From NCBI RefSeq assembly GCF_029080175.1, contig NZ_JARFJC010000025.1: 64,000 nt of DNA; one strand, 5' to 3'. Position numbers and translations under genes: made by a program. Below are positions 32,733-41,405 of the stretch, in pieces. Position 1 is the stretch's first letter. Each line of letters begins with the position of its first letter. Source of the stretch: Luteipulveratus flavus. GTDB taxonomy: Bacteria; Actinomycetota; Actinomycetes; Actinomycetales; Dermatophilaceae. The notes under the pieces were generated by a model. It saw only the letters and a program-made list of their open reading frames with translations, searched no databases and was not told the DNA's origin.

Positions 32733-33815
32733 ATGCTGGAGTCAGCACAGGCCATCGTCGACGAGCACGCCGACCTGGAGCGGCAGCTGGCCGACCCGGC
32801 CGTCCACGCCGACCCCGGGGCGCTGCGTCGCCTCAACAAGAGGTACGCCGCGATCGCTCCCACCGTCGCGGCGTTCCACGCCTGGAGCGGGGCCCGCGAC
32901 GACCTGGAGGCCGCGCGTGAGCTCGCCACCGAGGACGCCGGCTTCGCCGAGGAGGTCCCGGCGCTGGAGATCCGCGTCGCCGAGACCGAGGAACGGCTGC
33001 GTCGGCTGCTGCTGCCCCGTGACGAGGACGACGACCGGGACGTGATCCTCGAGGTCAAGGCGGGTGAGGGCGGCGAGGAGTCCGCGCTGTTCGCCGGCGA
33101 CCTCACCCGGATGTACCTGCGCTTCGCCGAGCGCGCGGGCTGGAAGGCCGACATCGTCGATGCCACCGACTCCGACCTCGGTGGTTACAAGGACGTCCGC
33201 GTCGCCATCAAGGCCAAGCGCTCGGCCGAGCCTGGCAGCGCGCCGTGGGCACGGCTGAAGTACGAGGGCGGCGTGCACCGCGTCCAGCGGGTCCCGGTCA
33301 CCGAGTCCCAGGGCCGCATCCACACCTCGGCCGTCGGCGTGCTCGTCACCCCGGAGATCGAGGAAAACGACGAGATCGAGTTCGGTCCGAACGACCTCAA
33401 GATCGACGTCTACCGCTCCTCAGGCCCCGGCGGTCAGTCGGTCAACACGACCGACTCCGCGGTCCGGATCACTCACCTGCCGACCGGTGTCGTCGTCTCC
33501 TGCCAGAACGAGAAGTCGCAGCTGCAGAACAAGGAGTCGGCGATGCGGGTGCTCAAGGCGCGCCTGCGGCAGATGCAGATCGAGGAGCGCGAGGCCCAGG
33601 CGTCCGCCGCCCGCCGCTCCCAGGTGCGCACCGTCGACCGCTCCGAGCGGATCCGGACGTACAACTTCCCGGAGAACCGCATCGCCGACCACCGCACCGG
33701 TTACAAGGCGTACAACCTGGACACCGTGCTGGACGGTGAGCTGGGACCGGTGATCGACTCGGCCGTCGCCGCGGACGAGGCCGCCCGGATGGCAGCCGTC
33801 GCCGATGGCTCCTGA
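32733..33815 (+). CDS. prfA: Peptide chain release factor 1
   Basis: This 360-residue factor releases peptides at UAA and UAG. The stop-codon recognition tripeptide is PVT in VQRVPVTESQGRIHTSA (the RF1 signature), and the GGQ motif is in SSGPGGQSVNTTDSA near residue 233. The N-terminal helical domain begins MLESAQAIVDEHADLERQL. The ATG has GAAGAAGGGG upstream. Its last 11 bases overlap prmC, which methylates the GGQ glutamine, so the enzyme and its substrate are coupled. Confidence 0.97.
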   Translation: MLESAQAIVDEHADLERQLADPAVHADPGALRRLNKRYAAIAPTVAAFHAWSGARDDLEAARELATEDAGFAEEVPALEIRVAETEERLRRLLLPRDEDDDRDVILEVKAGEGGEESALFAGDLTRMYLRFAERAGWKADIVDATDSDLGGYKDVRVAIKAKRSAEPGSAPWARLKYEGGVHRVQRVPVTESQGRIHTSAVGVLVTPEIEENDEIEFGPNDLKIDVYRSSGPGGQSVNTTDSAVRITHLPTGVVVSCQNEKSQLQNKESAMRVLKARLRQMQIEEREAQASAARRSQVRTVDRSERIRTYNFPENRIADHRTGYKAYNLDTVLDGELGPVIDSAVAADEAARMAAVADGS

Positions 33816-34713
33816 CGATCCTCCCCCCGTCCCGTCCACACCGGAGCGCGCGACGTCAGGTCGGTCGTCGGGGATGATCCGTACGGCGGCCGCCCGGCTG
33901 GCCGAGGCGGGCGTCGGCTCGCCGGAGCACGACGCCCTGGCGCTGCTCGCCCACGCCTGGGGACGCAGCGTCTCGGACGTCCGCCACGCGATGGTGATGG
34001 GCCGGGAGCCCGAGCCGGAGGTTGTCGAGCGGTTCACCGACATGGTGGACCAGCGGGCCGACCGCGTCCCCCTGCAGCACCTGACGGGGGTGGCGGGCTT
34101 CCGCGGGCTCGAGCTCGCGGTCGGGCCCGGCGTCTTCGTCCCCCGGCCGGAGACCGAGCTGCTCGTCGACCTGGTGCTCGACGGCCTCGCGCCCGGCGCC
34201 CTGGTCGTCGACCTGTGCACGGGCTCCGGCGCCGTCCCGCTCGCGGTCAAGCACGAGCGACCCGACGTCGAGGCGTACGCCGTCGAGCTGGACCCGCTCG
34301 CGTTCGCCTGGGCCGAGCGCAACCGCGAGCGGCTCGGCCTGGACGTCGAGATGCGTTGCGGCGCAGCCCAGTCGGCCTTCCCCGAGCTGGACACCATGGT
34401 CGACGTCGTCGTGAGCAACCCGCCGTACATCCCGGTCGGCATGGAGCCGGTCGACCCGGAGGTACGCGACCACGACCCCGAGGTCGCCCTCTACGGGGGG
34501 AGCGAGGACGGCCTACGGATCCCGCTGGAGGTCGCGGCGCGCGCCTGGCAGCTGCTCCCGCCTGGCGGCCGGCTCGTCATGGAGCACGCCGACGTGCAAG
34601 GAGACTCGTTGCCGTCCGCACTTCGGAGGGCGGGCTGGCGCGACGTCGCGGACCACCGCGACCTGACCGGCAGGCCGCGGGCCGTCACGGCACGTCGGGG
34701 ACAGCGCGGCTGA
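33805..34713 (+). CDS. prmC: Release factor glutamine methyltransferase
   Basis: This 302-residue SAM-dependent enzyme methylates the glutamine of the GGQ motif in RF1 and RF2. It shows HLTGVAGFRGLELAVGPGVFVPRPETELLVD, the SAM-binding LVVDLCTGSGAVPLAVK, and the catalytic NPPY motif in VVVSNPPYIP. The ATG lies inside the prfA 3' end (11-base overlap). A converging gene ends nine bases past its stop without a visible hairpin. Confidence 0.95.
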   Translation: MAPDDPPPVPSTPERATSGRSSGMIRTAAARLAEAGVGSPEHDALALLAHAWGRSVSDVRHAMVMGREPEPEVVERFTDMVDQRADRVPLQHLTGVAGFRGLELAVGPGVFVPRPETELLVDLVLDGLAPGALVVDLCTGSGAVPLAVKHERPDVEAYAVELDPLAFAWAERNRERLGLDVEMRCGAAQSAFPELDTMVDVVVSNPPYIPVGMEPVDPEVRDHDPEVALYGGSEDGLRIPLEVAARAWQLLPPGGRLVMEHADVQGDSLPSALRRAGWRDVADHRDLTGRPRAVTARRGQRG

Positions 34714-34721
34714 GCGCGGTC

Positions 34722-35714
34722 TCAGATCCGGCGCGCCGAGCGGAACCCTCTGGCGTACAGGCCGGTCCCGTCCAGCAGGGAAGCGCCTTTGTAGTCACCC
34801 ATGGTCGGGCCGTCGATCGACTTGCGGCTGGAGACGAACCGGCGCCGACCGCTGTCGTCGAGGCCGAGGTAGATCGCCACGTGGTTGATGATGCCGTCGA
34901 ACTCCGCCGTCGTGTCGGTGTCGTTGTCGGTGTCGAAGAACAGGAGGTCGCCGGGGGCGAGCGCACGCAGGTCAGTCGGGCGCACGCCGGTGTCCGGGAT
35001 GAGGAGGGCGCCCGGGGCGAAGGCGGCCATGTCGCGAGAGCGGCGGGGCAGGCCGGGGCCGGCCTTGTAGCTGCTCAGCAGGGGGTACCCGAGCCGGCGA
35101 CCGAGGAGGAGCCGGACGTAGCCGGAGCAGTCCACGGCGCCGTACCGGTCCGATCCACCGGTTCGTGTCACCCCGTCGACGTACGTCCAGCTGGTGCCGA
35201 GGTAGTCCTCGACGTCCGAGCCCTCGATGCGGTCGTCCAGGGTCAGGGGCCCGTACGAGGCGTTGCCGCGGTAGCGCAGGCCGCTGTCGTCCGTCGCGTC
35301 GGACGCGCCCGCGACGTACTGCATCGCCATGGCGAGCAGATCGGGGCCGAGGTTGATGCGTTGGCGATCCAGCCACGAGCCGACCCAGCTGCTGGACGTG
35401 GAGGACTGCGTCCACGTGTAGGGCGCCAGCCGCACCCAGGTCGAGTGGCGGACCACCGCGGTCACGCCGGGCTCGGTGAACGTCCGGGCGCGCCCCTTCA
35501 GCGCGACCGTGCGCGCACCGTCGGTGAAGGTCGCGACGACCACGCCGTCGAGCAGTGCGTCGGTGCGGTCCGGCCCGCTGCGGCGAACCCACTGGTAGCG
35601 CGTCCCGAGCCCGATGGCCGGGAGGACGGCGGCACCGGCCAGAGCACTCGCTCCCGCGAGGCCGAGAAGGGCGCGACGGCTGGGGCGACGGACGACGGCA
35701 CGCGATGCGGGCAT
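34722..35714 (-). CDS. Tat-exported NlpC/P60-like cell-wall peptidase candidate
   Basis: This 330-residue protein begins with a twin-arginine-like signal (RRPSRRALLGLAGASALAG). Its C-terminal half looks like an NlpC/P60 cysteine peptidase: GAVDCSGYVRLLLG with candidate nucleophile C196, LAPGDLLFFDTD, and INHVAIYLG with candidate H278. The region before it, about residues 45-190, is unfamiliar. A role in cutting peptidoglycan stem peptides is inferred from the family. The insertion of about 50 residues between the Cys and His motifs is longer than usual. It opens the accessory block that separates prmC from tsaC. Confidence 0.7.
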   Translation of the reverse strand: MPASRAVVRRPSRRALLGLAGASALAGAAVLPAIGLGTRYQWVRRSGPDRTDALLDGVVVATFTDGARTVALKGRARTFTEPGVTAVVRHSTWVRLAPYTWTQSSTSSSWVGSWLDRQRINLGPDLLAMAMQYVAGASDATDDSGLRYRGNASYGPLTLDDRIEGSDVEDYLGTSWTYVDGVTRTGGSDRYGAVDCSGYVRLLLGRRLGYPLLSSYKAGPGLPRRSRDMAAFAPGALLIPDTGVRPTDLRALAPGDLLFFDTDNDTDTTAEFDGIINHVAIYLGLDDSGRRRFVSSRKSIDGPTMGDYKGASLLDGTGLYARGFRSARRI

Positions 35715-35844
35715 GGCTGACTCCGAGGTGTGCGAGTGACGGGATCTCGAACGTCAACTCCATGGTCACGCCGATGGACCCCGGCGGAGCACCCCGAAGC
35801 GTTCACGTTCGGTCAAGGCAAGGCAGGCCGAGGTTATGGGCAGG

Positions 35845-38800
35845 TCAACATCCGCGCAACCGAATCGTGACGAGCTCGAACGGACGGAGCTGCAGCCGGA
35901 CGTTCTCGCCCGTCACCTCGCGGACGGCACGTCGCTCGACCTCCCGCTCCAGCAGGTCGGTCTCCACCGCGTCTGCGAGCCCGAAACCGGCTCGCAGAGT
36001 GCCGGTCGCGCGAGAGCCGTACGCCTCGTACAGCCGCACGACGACGTCGCCGGAACGGTCGGCCGCGAGCTTGACGGCCTCGACGACGATCGCGGGCTCG
36101 TCGACGGTCAGCACGGGTTCGGGCGCTCGGGCGCCGGTCACGCGGCGCAGCGGGAGGTTCATCCGGTAGCCCTCGGCCACCGCGTCCGGCACTGACGACC
36201 CGGGCCGGATGCTGTACCGCATCCGGTGCCGGCCGGTGTCGGCGTCCGGGTCGGGGAACTGCGGCGCGCGCAGCAGCGAGAGCCGGACCTGGGTGGCGAC
36301 GCCGTCGGCGGTGACGATGCGCTGGATGTCGTGGCCGTACGTCGCGTCGTTGGCGACCGCCACGCCGTACCCGGTCTCGCCCACGTGCACCCACCGGTGG
36401 GCGCACGTCTCGAACCGGGCGGCGTCCCAGGAGGTGTTCTGGTGGATCGGCCGGTGGACGTGCCCGAACTGGATCTCCGAGGTCGCCCGCTCCGCGAGCA
36501 CGTCCACGGGGACGGCGACCTTGAGCAGCCGCTGGCGCTCGTGCCAGTCGATGGTGAGGTCGACCTCGACCGCGCGACCGTCCGGGCTGAGCGAGATCCG
36601 TTGCCGCACGGTGGATTCGGAGATCGAGCGGGTCACGACCACGGCGTCGTCCTCGATCGTGACCGTCGCGTCGGAGCGCAGCTCGATCTCGTTGCGGCGG
36701 TAGTGGTCGTTGACGTCCCAGGCGTCCCACTGGTTCGGGATGTCCTCGAAGAGCTGCAACCGGTTCGCGGTGGTGCCGGCGGGCAGCACCTCGCGATCGG
36801 CGAGCAGGTCGAGCACGGACGTGAGCTCGCCGCGTGCGTCGACGCGTACCCGCAGCGCGTCCCCGGCGAGGACGGCACCGCGACCGTCCGAGGTCACCGT
36901 CGCGCTGCTGCGCGCCGAGGTGCCTGTCGTGCCCCCGAGCGCCGGCACGCCGGCGATGTCGTACGGCCCGGCGTTGGTGATGATCTGCGAATCGCCTTCT
37001 TCAAGAACGGCTTTCAGCGACTCGTCGATGATCGTCTCGACGGCGGACTCGACCTCGGCGTAGTCACGCTCGGCCTCCTCGTGCACCCAGCTGATGGAGG
37101 ATCCCGGCAGGATGTCGTGGAACTGGTTGAGCAGCACCACCCGCCACAGCCGCTGCAGCTCGTCGTACGGGTAGTCGCGGCCGGCGCGCACCGCGGCGAG
37201 GGTCGCCCACAGCTCGGCCTCGCGGAGCAGGTGCTCGCTGCGCCGGTTGCCCCGTTTGGTGCGCGCCTGCGAGGTGTACGTGCCGCGGTGGTACTCCAGG
37301 TACAGCTCGCCCGACCAGACCGGCGGTGACGGGTAGTCGGCCTCGGCCCGCTCGAAGAACTGCCGCGGACTGCCGAGGGTGACCCGCGGTGCACCCTCCA
37401 GGTCGGCCTGCCGATGTGCCGCCGCGAGCATCTCGCGCGTCGGGCCACCACCCCCGTCGCCCCAGCCGAACGGCACCAGCGAGATGTTGGTCCGCCCCTT
37501 CTCCCGGAACTGCCGCTCCGCACGGCGCAGGTCACGAGCGGACAGGTCGGAGGTGTAGGTGTCCACCGGGGGGAAGTGGGTGAAGACCCGCGTGCCGTCG
37601 ATGCCCTCCCAGTGGAAGGTGTGGTGCGGCATCCGGTTGGTGTCGTTCCAGGAGATCTTCTGCGTCAGGAAGTACGTAGAGCCGGACGCCCGGACCAGCT
37701 GGGGGAGCGCGGCGGAGTAGCCGAACGAGTCGGGCAACCACACCTCGCTGGTGTCGATCCCGAAGTGCTCCAGGAAGAACAGCTTGCCCTCGACCAGCTG
37801 GCGGGCCAGCGCCTCACCTCCGGGCAGGTTGGTGTCCGACTCGACCCACATGCCACCGACGGGGACGAAGCGGCCCTCCACCGCGCGCGTACGGATCCGC
37901 TCGAACAGCTCCGGGTAGGTGAGGCGGATCCACTCCAGCTGCTGCGCCGACGAGCACGCGAACACCAGGTCGGCGTCCTCTTCCATCAGGTCCAGGACGT
38001 TGGAGAAGGTCCGGGCGCACTTGCGGACGGTCTCGCGGGTCGGCCACAACCAGGCGGAGTCGATGTGGGCGTGACCGGTGGCGACGACCTGGTGGGCGCT
38101 CGCCACCGCGGGCGAGGCGAGCGCCGCTTCGAGCGCCTTGCGCCCGGCCGGTGCGGTGGAGGCGAGGTCGCGCGGGTCGACGGCGTCGAGCATCCGGTCC
38201 AGCGCGGCCTCGATCCCGGCCACGCGCGGCGAGTCGGCCGGCAGCTCGTCGAGGTACCCCGCGAGCACCTGGACGTCCTGGGTGAGCTCCCAGACGGGCA
38301 CGTCCAGCAGGACCAGGTCGAGGCTGCGCAGCTCGTACAGCGGCGCCCGCCCGGCGGTCGCCTTCGACCCGAGCGGCGTCGGGATGAACCAGCCGTTCTC
38401 GGGCACGTACGGGTTCGCTGCCGCCTCGACGTAGAAGTCGACGGTCCGCCCGTCGGGTGTGATGCCGTGCCGGGGAACCCACGCGTTGAGCGGCTCGATG
38501 CCCTTGATGATCCGACCGTCGGCGTCGTACGCCGTCGCCTCGGCCTGGAAACCGGGACCGGCTGCGTTGAAGCCGAGGTCGACGAGCGCCTCGACACGGG
38601 AGTCGGCGCGCTCGCTCCAGCCCTCCGGCAGCGTCCCGGTGACGTGGAACCACGTGGTGCCCCAGGGCGAGCCCCAGTGCGACTCGGCCCCGGCACCGGC
38701 GACGAACGGGACGAACTCGGCGACCACGGCCTCGGCGAACGGCACGGGCTCGTCCGGCACGTCCCAGCGCGTCAACCGCAGCGGCGTGCGCTCGCGGTAC

Positions 38801-38871
38801 AGCGCGGCTGGGAGGTACTCCTGGCGGAAGCGGTGGAGGCGAGATCGGATGAAGCTGCTCTGGTCGTGCAT
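35845..38871 (-). CDS. Alpha-mannosidase, glycoside hydrolase family 38
   Basis: This 1008-residue protein has the GH38 layout. An N-terminal beta domain (residues 1-250) precedes the catalytic domain. That domain carries the metal site VVATGHAHIDSAWLWPTRETVRK and the nucleophile region VWLPDSFGYSAALPQL (Asp near 381), plus TQKISWNDTNRMPHHTFHWEG and LLNQFHDILPGSSI with the last metal histidine. The C-terminal beta domains cover 650-1008. No signal peptide is seen, so it is likely cytoplasmic and acts on imported mannosides or oligomannose. No transporter or sugar regulator lies beside it. GAGGGG precedes the ATG, and a TTGACA sits further upstream. Confidence 0.93.
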   Translation of the reverse strand: MHDQSSFIRSRLHRFRQEYLPAALYRERTPLRLTRWDVPDEPVPFAEAVVAEFVPFVAGAGAESHWGSPWGTTWFHVTGTLPEGWSERADSRVEALVDLGFNAAGPGFQAEATAYDADGRIIKGIEPLNAWVPRHGITPDGRTVDFYVEAAANPYVPENGWFIPTPLGSKATAGRAPLYELRSLDLVLLDVPVWELTQDVQVLAGYLDELPADSPRVAGIEAALDRMLDAVDPRDLASTAPAGRKALEAALASPAVASAHQVVATGHAHIDSAWLWPTRETVRKCARTFSNVLDLMEEDADLVFACSSAQQLEWIRLTYPELFERIRTRAVEGRFVPVGGMWVESDTNLPGGEALARQLVEGKLFFLEHFGIDTSEVWLPDSFGYSAALPQLVRASGSTYFLTQKISWNDTNRMPHHTFHWEGIDGTRVFTHFPPVDTYTSDLSARDLRRAERQFREKGRTNISLVPFGWGDGGGGPTREMLAAAHRQADLEGAPRVTLGSPRQFFERAEADYPSPPVWSGELYLEYHRGTYTSQARTKRGNRRSEHLLREAELWATLAAVRAGRDYPYDELQRLWRVVLLNQFHDILPGSSISWVHEEAERDYAEVESAVETIIDESLKAVLEEGDSQIITNAGPYDIAGVPALGGTTGTSARSSATVTSDGRGAVLAGDALRVRVDARGELTSVLDLLADREVLPAGTTANRLQLFEDIPNQWDAWDVNDHYRRNEIELRSDATVTIEDDAVVVTRSISESTVRQRISLSPDGRAVEVDLTIDWHERQRLLKVAVPVDVLAERATSEIQFGHVHRPIHQNTSWDAARFETCAHRWVHVGETGYGVAVANDATYGHDIQRIVTADGVATQVRLSLLRAPQFPDPDADTGRHRMRYSIRPGSSVPDAVAEGYRMNLPLRRVTGARAPEPVLTVDEPAIVVEAVKLAADRSGDVVVRLYEAYGSRATGTLRAGFGLADAVETDLLEREVERRAVREVTGENVRLQLRPFELVTIRLRGC

Positions 38872-38930
38872 CGGCCCCTCGTACGGTCGGATCGACGTCG
38901 GCCGGTCGGTTCTCGGCGTCCGCAGCAGCG

Positions 38931-38936
38931 TGTCAA
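38931..38936 (-). promoter_or_regulatory. Possible -35 for the alpha-mannosidase gene
   Basis: On the minus strand a perfect TTGACA lies about 60 bases upstream of the ATG. The hexamer 17 bases downstream (AGAACC) is a poor -10, so this is only a candidate. Confidence 0.3.
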
Positions 38937-39003
38937 AGATTCGTCACGGATGACCACAACAGCGGCAGTCGTTCTCATCGGCCGTCGCAGCGGGCGTCGC
39001 CGC

Positions 39004-39384
39004 TCACCAGCCGACGGTCACCAGCGCGAGGAGGGTGAGCATCGGGAAGAGGCCCTGGACGGATGCCGCCCGCGCCTTGCTCCGGTCGCTGGCGATCAGC
39101 ACGACCGCCGCGGCGAGCATGGACGCCGTGGCGGACGCCACGAGTGCGGTGCCCGCCTCCTGGTGGTCGGTCGCGTGCAGCACGAGCCCGACCACGGTGA
39201 CGATCGCGAGGAAGAGGTTGTAGAAGCCCTGGTTGAACGCCCACGGGCGCATGATCTCGGCGTCCTCGTGCGACCGGACGCCGAACGTGCGCATGGTCGC
39301 GGGGTCGGTGAACCTGAGCGACTCGATCACGAAGATGTAGACGTGTACGAGAGCGGCGAGTGCCGCCGGGATGGCCACCAGCAT
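39004..39384 (-). CDS. DUF1304 membrane protein
   Basis: This 126-residue protein has four transmembrane segments and the DUF1304 pattern: VHVYIFVIESLRF, then NQGFYNLFLAIVTVVGLVL, then ASATASMLAAAVVLIASD, and a final helix. The conserved E and the NQGFYN motif at the helix boundaries support the family. The function is unknown. It lies alone on the minus strand between the mannosidase and the Nudix gene. Confidence 0.8.
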   Translation of the reverse strand: MLVAIPAALAALVHVYIFVIESLRFTDPATMRTFGVRSHEDAEIMRPWAFNQGFYNLFLAIVTVVGLVLHATDHQEAGTALVASATASMLAAAVVLIASDRSKARAASVQGLFPMLTLLALVTVGW

Positions 39385-39447
39385 GGGACGTCCTCGCTCC
39401 GGGCGCCGTGACCGCGCCGACTGCAGCCGATGCTAGGGCGAGCGGGC

Positions 39448-39939
39448 CTAGAGGGGATCGATCTCGACCACCCCGGCGGCGCCGGTGTCGTCCAGCGCGT
39501 CGAGGTGCTCGCGCAGCCGCCTCGGCGAGAACATCACCCCCGCCGTGCGCAGGTCGTTCGGGGACCACCACCGGATGTCGTGGACCCGCTCGGCGGCCAG
39601 CTGTTCGGTGGTCATCGCCGGGCGGGGTTCGAACCGCTCCACGGCGACCGGATGGAAGGTGTCGGTCTGCCCGTCCCAGCCGTCCATGGAGAACAGGTGC
39701 GTCTTGCGCCAGACGGCGGGACCGATCGGCGGGTCGAGCAGACCGACCTCCTCGCCCAGCTCGCGGCGCAGCGCGTCCTCGGGCTGCTCACCCTCCTCGA
39801 TCCCGCCTCCCGGGCAGGCCCAGAACCCGCCCGGTACGTCGAGACCGGGCCAGTCGAAGTGCACCAGCAGGACGTGCCGGTCGCGGTCGAGGACGATCGC
39901 GCGTACCGCCTGGCGGATCCGAGGCTGCGTGCTCGTCAC
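39448..39939 (-). CDS. Nudix hydrolase
   Basis: This 163-residue protein has an intact Nudix box, GGGIEEGEQPEDALRRELGEEVGL (G-x5-E-x7-REUxEExGU), around residues 44-66. It should therefore hydrolyse a nucleoside diphosphate derivative or similar; the substrate is not evident. The GTG start overlaps the stop of the pentapeptide-repeat gene (GTGA), so the two are co-translated. Contrast it with nrtR in this window, where the same box is destroyed. Confidence 0.85.
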   Translation of the reverse strand: MTSTQPRIRQAVRAIVLDRDRHVLLVHFDWPGLDVPGGFWACPGGGIEEGEQPEDALRRELGEEVGLLDPPIGPAVWRKTHLFSMDGWDGQTDTFHPVAVERFEPRPAMTTEQLAAERVHDIRWWSPNDLRTAGVMFSPRRLREHLDALDDTGAAGVVEIDPL

Positions 39940-40517
39940 GAGGCGACCGGGTCGCTGACGGTGGCACCGGTGAGCTCCTCGACGATCGCGATCGCCTGCC
40001 GCGTCGTCAGGAGGGCGCCCTTCATCGCCCGCAGACGGTCCAGGTCGCACGGGCCGAGCGCGGCTCCCCGCAGGTCGGTGCCCTCGAGCCGGGCCTCGAA
40101 CAGGTCGGCGCCGAGCAGGTCGCAGCCGTCCAGGACGCACCAGCGCAGGTCCGTACCGCGCAGCACTGCCTCGGTCAGCCGGCAGCCGGACAGGTCCGTG
40201 CGGGCGAGGGGAGCGCCGGTGAGGTTCGCCGCGAACAGGTTGCAGCGCTCCAGCCGGAAGCCCAGACCACGCACCGACTCGAAGTTGGCGCCCATCAGGC
40301 GGCAGCCGCGGAACGTCGTGTCCGCCAGCAGAGCACCGCGCAGGTCCACCCGGTCCATCGTGCAGTCGACGAACGTGACCTCGGACAGGTCGACATCGCG
40401 CAGGTCGGCGTCCTGCAGGTCGCACCGGGTCAGCGTCAGGGGTGCTGTCGCGGCGGCGAGCAGAGCGCGCAAGGAGGCGCCGTCGTACGTCGTGTCCGTG
40501 GTCGCGGGGGCGCTCAT
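39936..40517 (-). CDS. Pentapeptide-repeat protein
   Basis: This 193-residue protein is built mostly of A(D/N)LxX-type repeats between residues 25 and 165, such as CDLQDADLRDVDLSEV, ANFESV, CNLFAANLTGAPLARTDL, and CDLLGADLFEARLEGTDL. Such proteins fold into a right-handed beta helix; some, like MfpA and Qnr, mimic DNA and shield gyrase, but nothing here proves that role. It is coupled to the Nudix gene downstream. The divergent gene at 40584 starts 67 bases away. Confidence 0.85.
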   Translation of the reverse strand: MSAPATTDTTYDGASLRALLAAATAPLTLTRCDLQDADLRDVDLSEVTFVDCTMDRVDLRGALLADTTFRGCRLMGANFESVRGLGFRLERCNLFAANLTGAPLARTDLSGCRLTEAVLRGTDLRWCVLDGCDLLGADLFEARLEGTDLRGAALGPCDLDRLRAMKGALLTTRQAIAIVEELTGATVSDPVAS

Positions 40518-40583
40518 GGGGGTGCACTGTGCCACGCCCCGCCGACTACGCTCGGTGCACCGCGACATGGAGGCGAGGCAGTC

Positions 40584-41396
40584 ATGGGTTTCCTGGACCG
40601 TCTGTTCAGACGCAAGGACCAGCAGGACCAGCAGCAGCCGCAACAGGGCTACCAGGCGCCCCAGCCCGGGTACCCCCAGCCGCCCGGCGCTCAGCCGCAG
40701 CAGCAGGCGTACCCCCAGCAGCCGTACCAGGGGGGTCCCGCCCAGGAGGCGCCGGCGCCGGCGCAGCAGCCAGCCGCCGCGCAGCAGCCGTCCCCGGGCA
40801 GCGCCGATGCCGACCAGCAGGCGATCCAGCGGTACGAGTACCTCCTTCGTACGGCTCCGCCCGAGCAGATCGAGCGTGCGCACGAGGAGGCCTTCGCCCA
40901 GCTCACGCCGGCCCAGCGCGCCCAGGTCCTGAACAAGCTGGCGCAGGAGGCCCCGCAGGAGGCGCCGCGTGACGACTCGCCGCAGTCGCTCGCGCGCAGC
41001 GCCACGCGGATCGAGATGCAGCGTCCCGGCGCGCTGCAGCGAGCGTTCGGCGGGCCGGGTCTCGGCGGTCGCGCCGGGGGAGCGGGCCTGTCGATGGGCG
41101 GCATGCTGCTGACCAGCGTGGCGGGCGCCTTCATCGGCACGGCGATCGCGCAGGAGCTGTTCGACAACGACTCCGGCGACGCCGGTCAGGACCAGTCCGA
41201 CTCCGGTCAGGACCAGTCCGACTCCGCTGATACCGGCCAGGACTCGGGCGACACCGGGGGTACGGACGCCGGCGACACGAGCGCGACCGACGCCGGGTTC
41301 GCCGACTCCGGCTCCGGCAATGGCCTCGACGGCGGCGGCTTCGACGGCGGCGGCTTCGATGGGGGAGACTTCGGCGGTGGCTTCGGTGACTTCTAG
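40584..41396 (+). CDS. Gln/Pro-rich, membrane-tethered actinobacterial protein of unknown function
   Basis: This 270-residue protein has a basic start (MGFLDRLFRRKDQQ), a Gln/Pro-rich stretch to about residue 75, and a short conserved helical motif at 80-120 (QRYEYLLRTAPPEQIERAHEE). A hydrophobic segment follows near 168-190 (GMLLTSVAGAFIGTAIAQEL), then a tail of DSGQDQS repeats and GGGFDGG units. The helical motif recurs in other actinobacterial proteins of unknown function. The ATG is preceded by GGAGGCGAGG. It ends nine bases before the tsaC start, so it may be in that operon. Confidence 0.65.
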   Translation: MGFLDRLFRRKDQQDQQQPQQGYQAPQPGYPQPPGAQPQQQAYPQQPYQGGPAQEAPAPAQQPAAAQQPSPGSADADQQAIQRYEYLLRTAPPEQIERAHEEAFAQLTPAQRAQVLNKLAQEAPQEAPRDDSPQSLARSATRIEMQRPGALQRAFGGPGLGGRAGGAGLSMGGMLLTSVAGAFIGTAIAQELFDNDSGDAGQDQSDSGQDQSDSADTGQDSGDTGGTDAGDTSATDAGFADSGSGNGLDGGGFDGGGFDGGDFGGGFGDF

Positions 41397-41405
41397 GAGG
41401 GGCGA

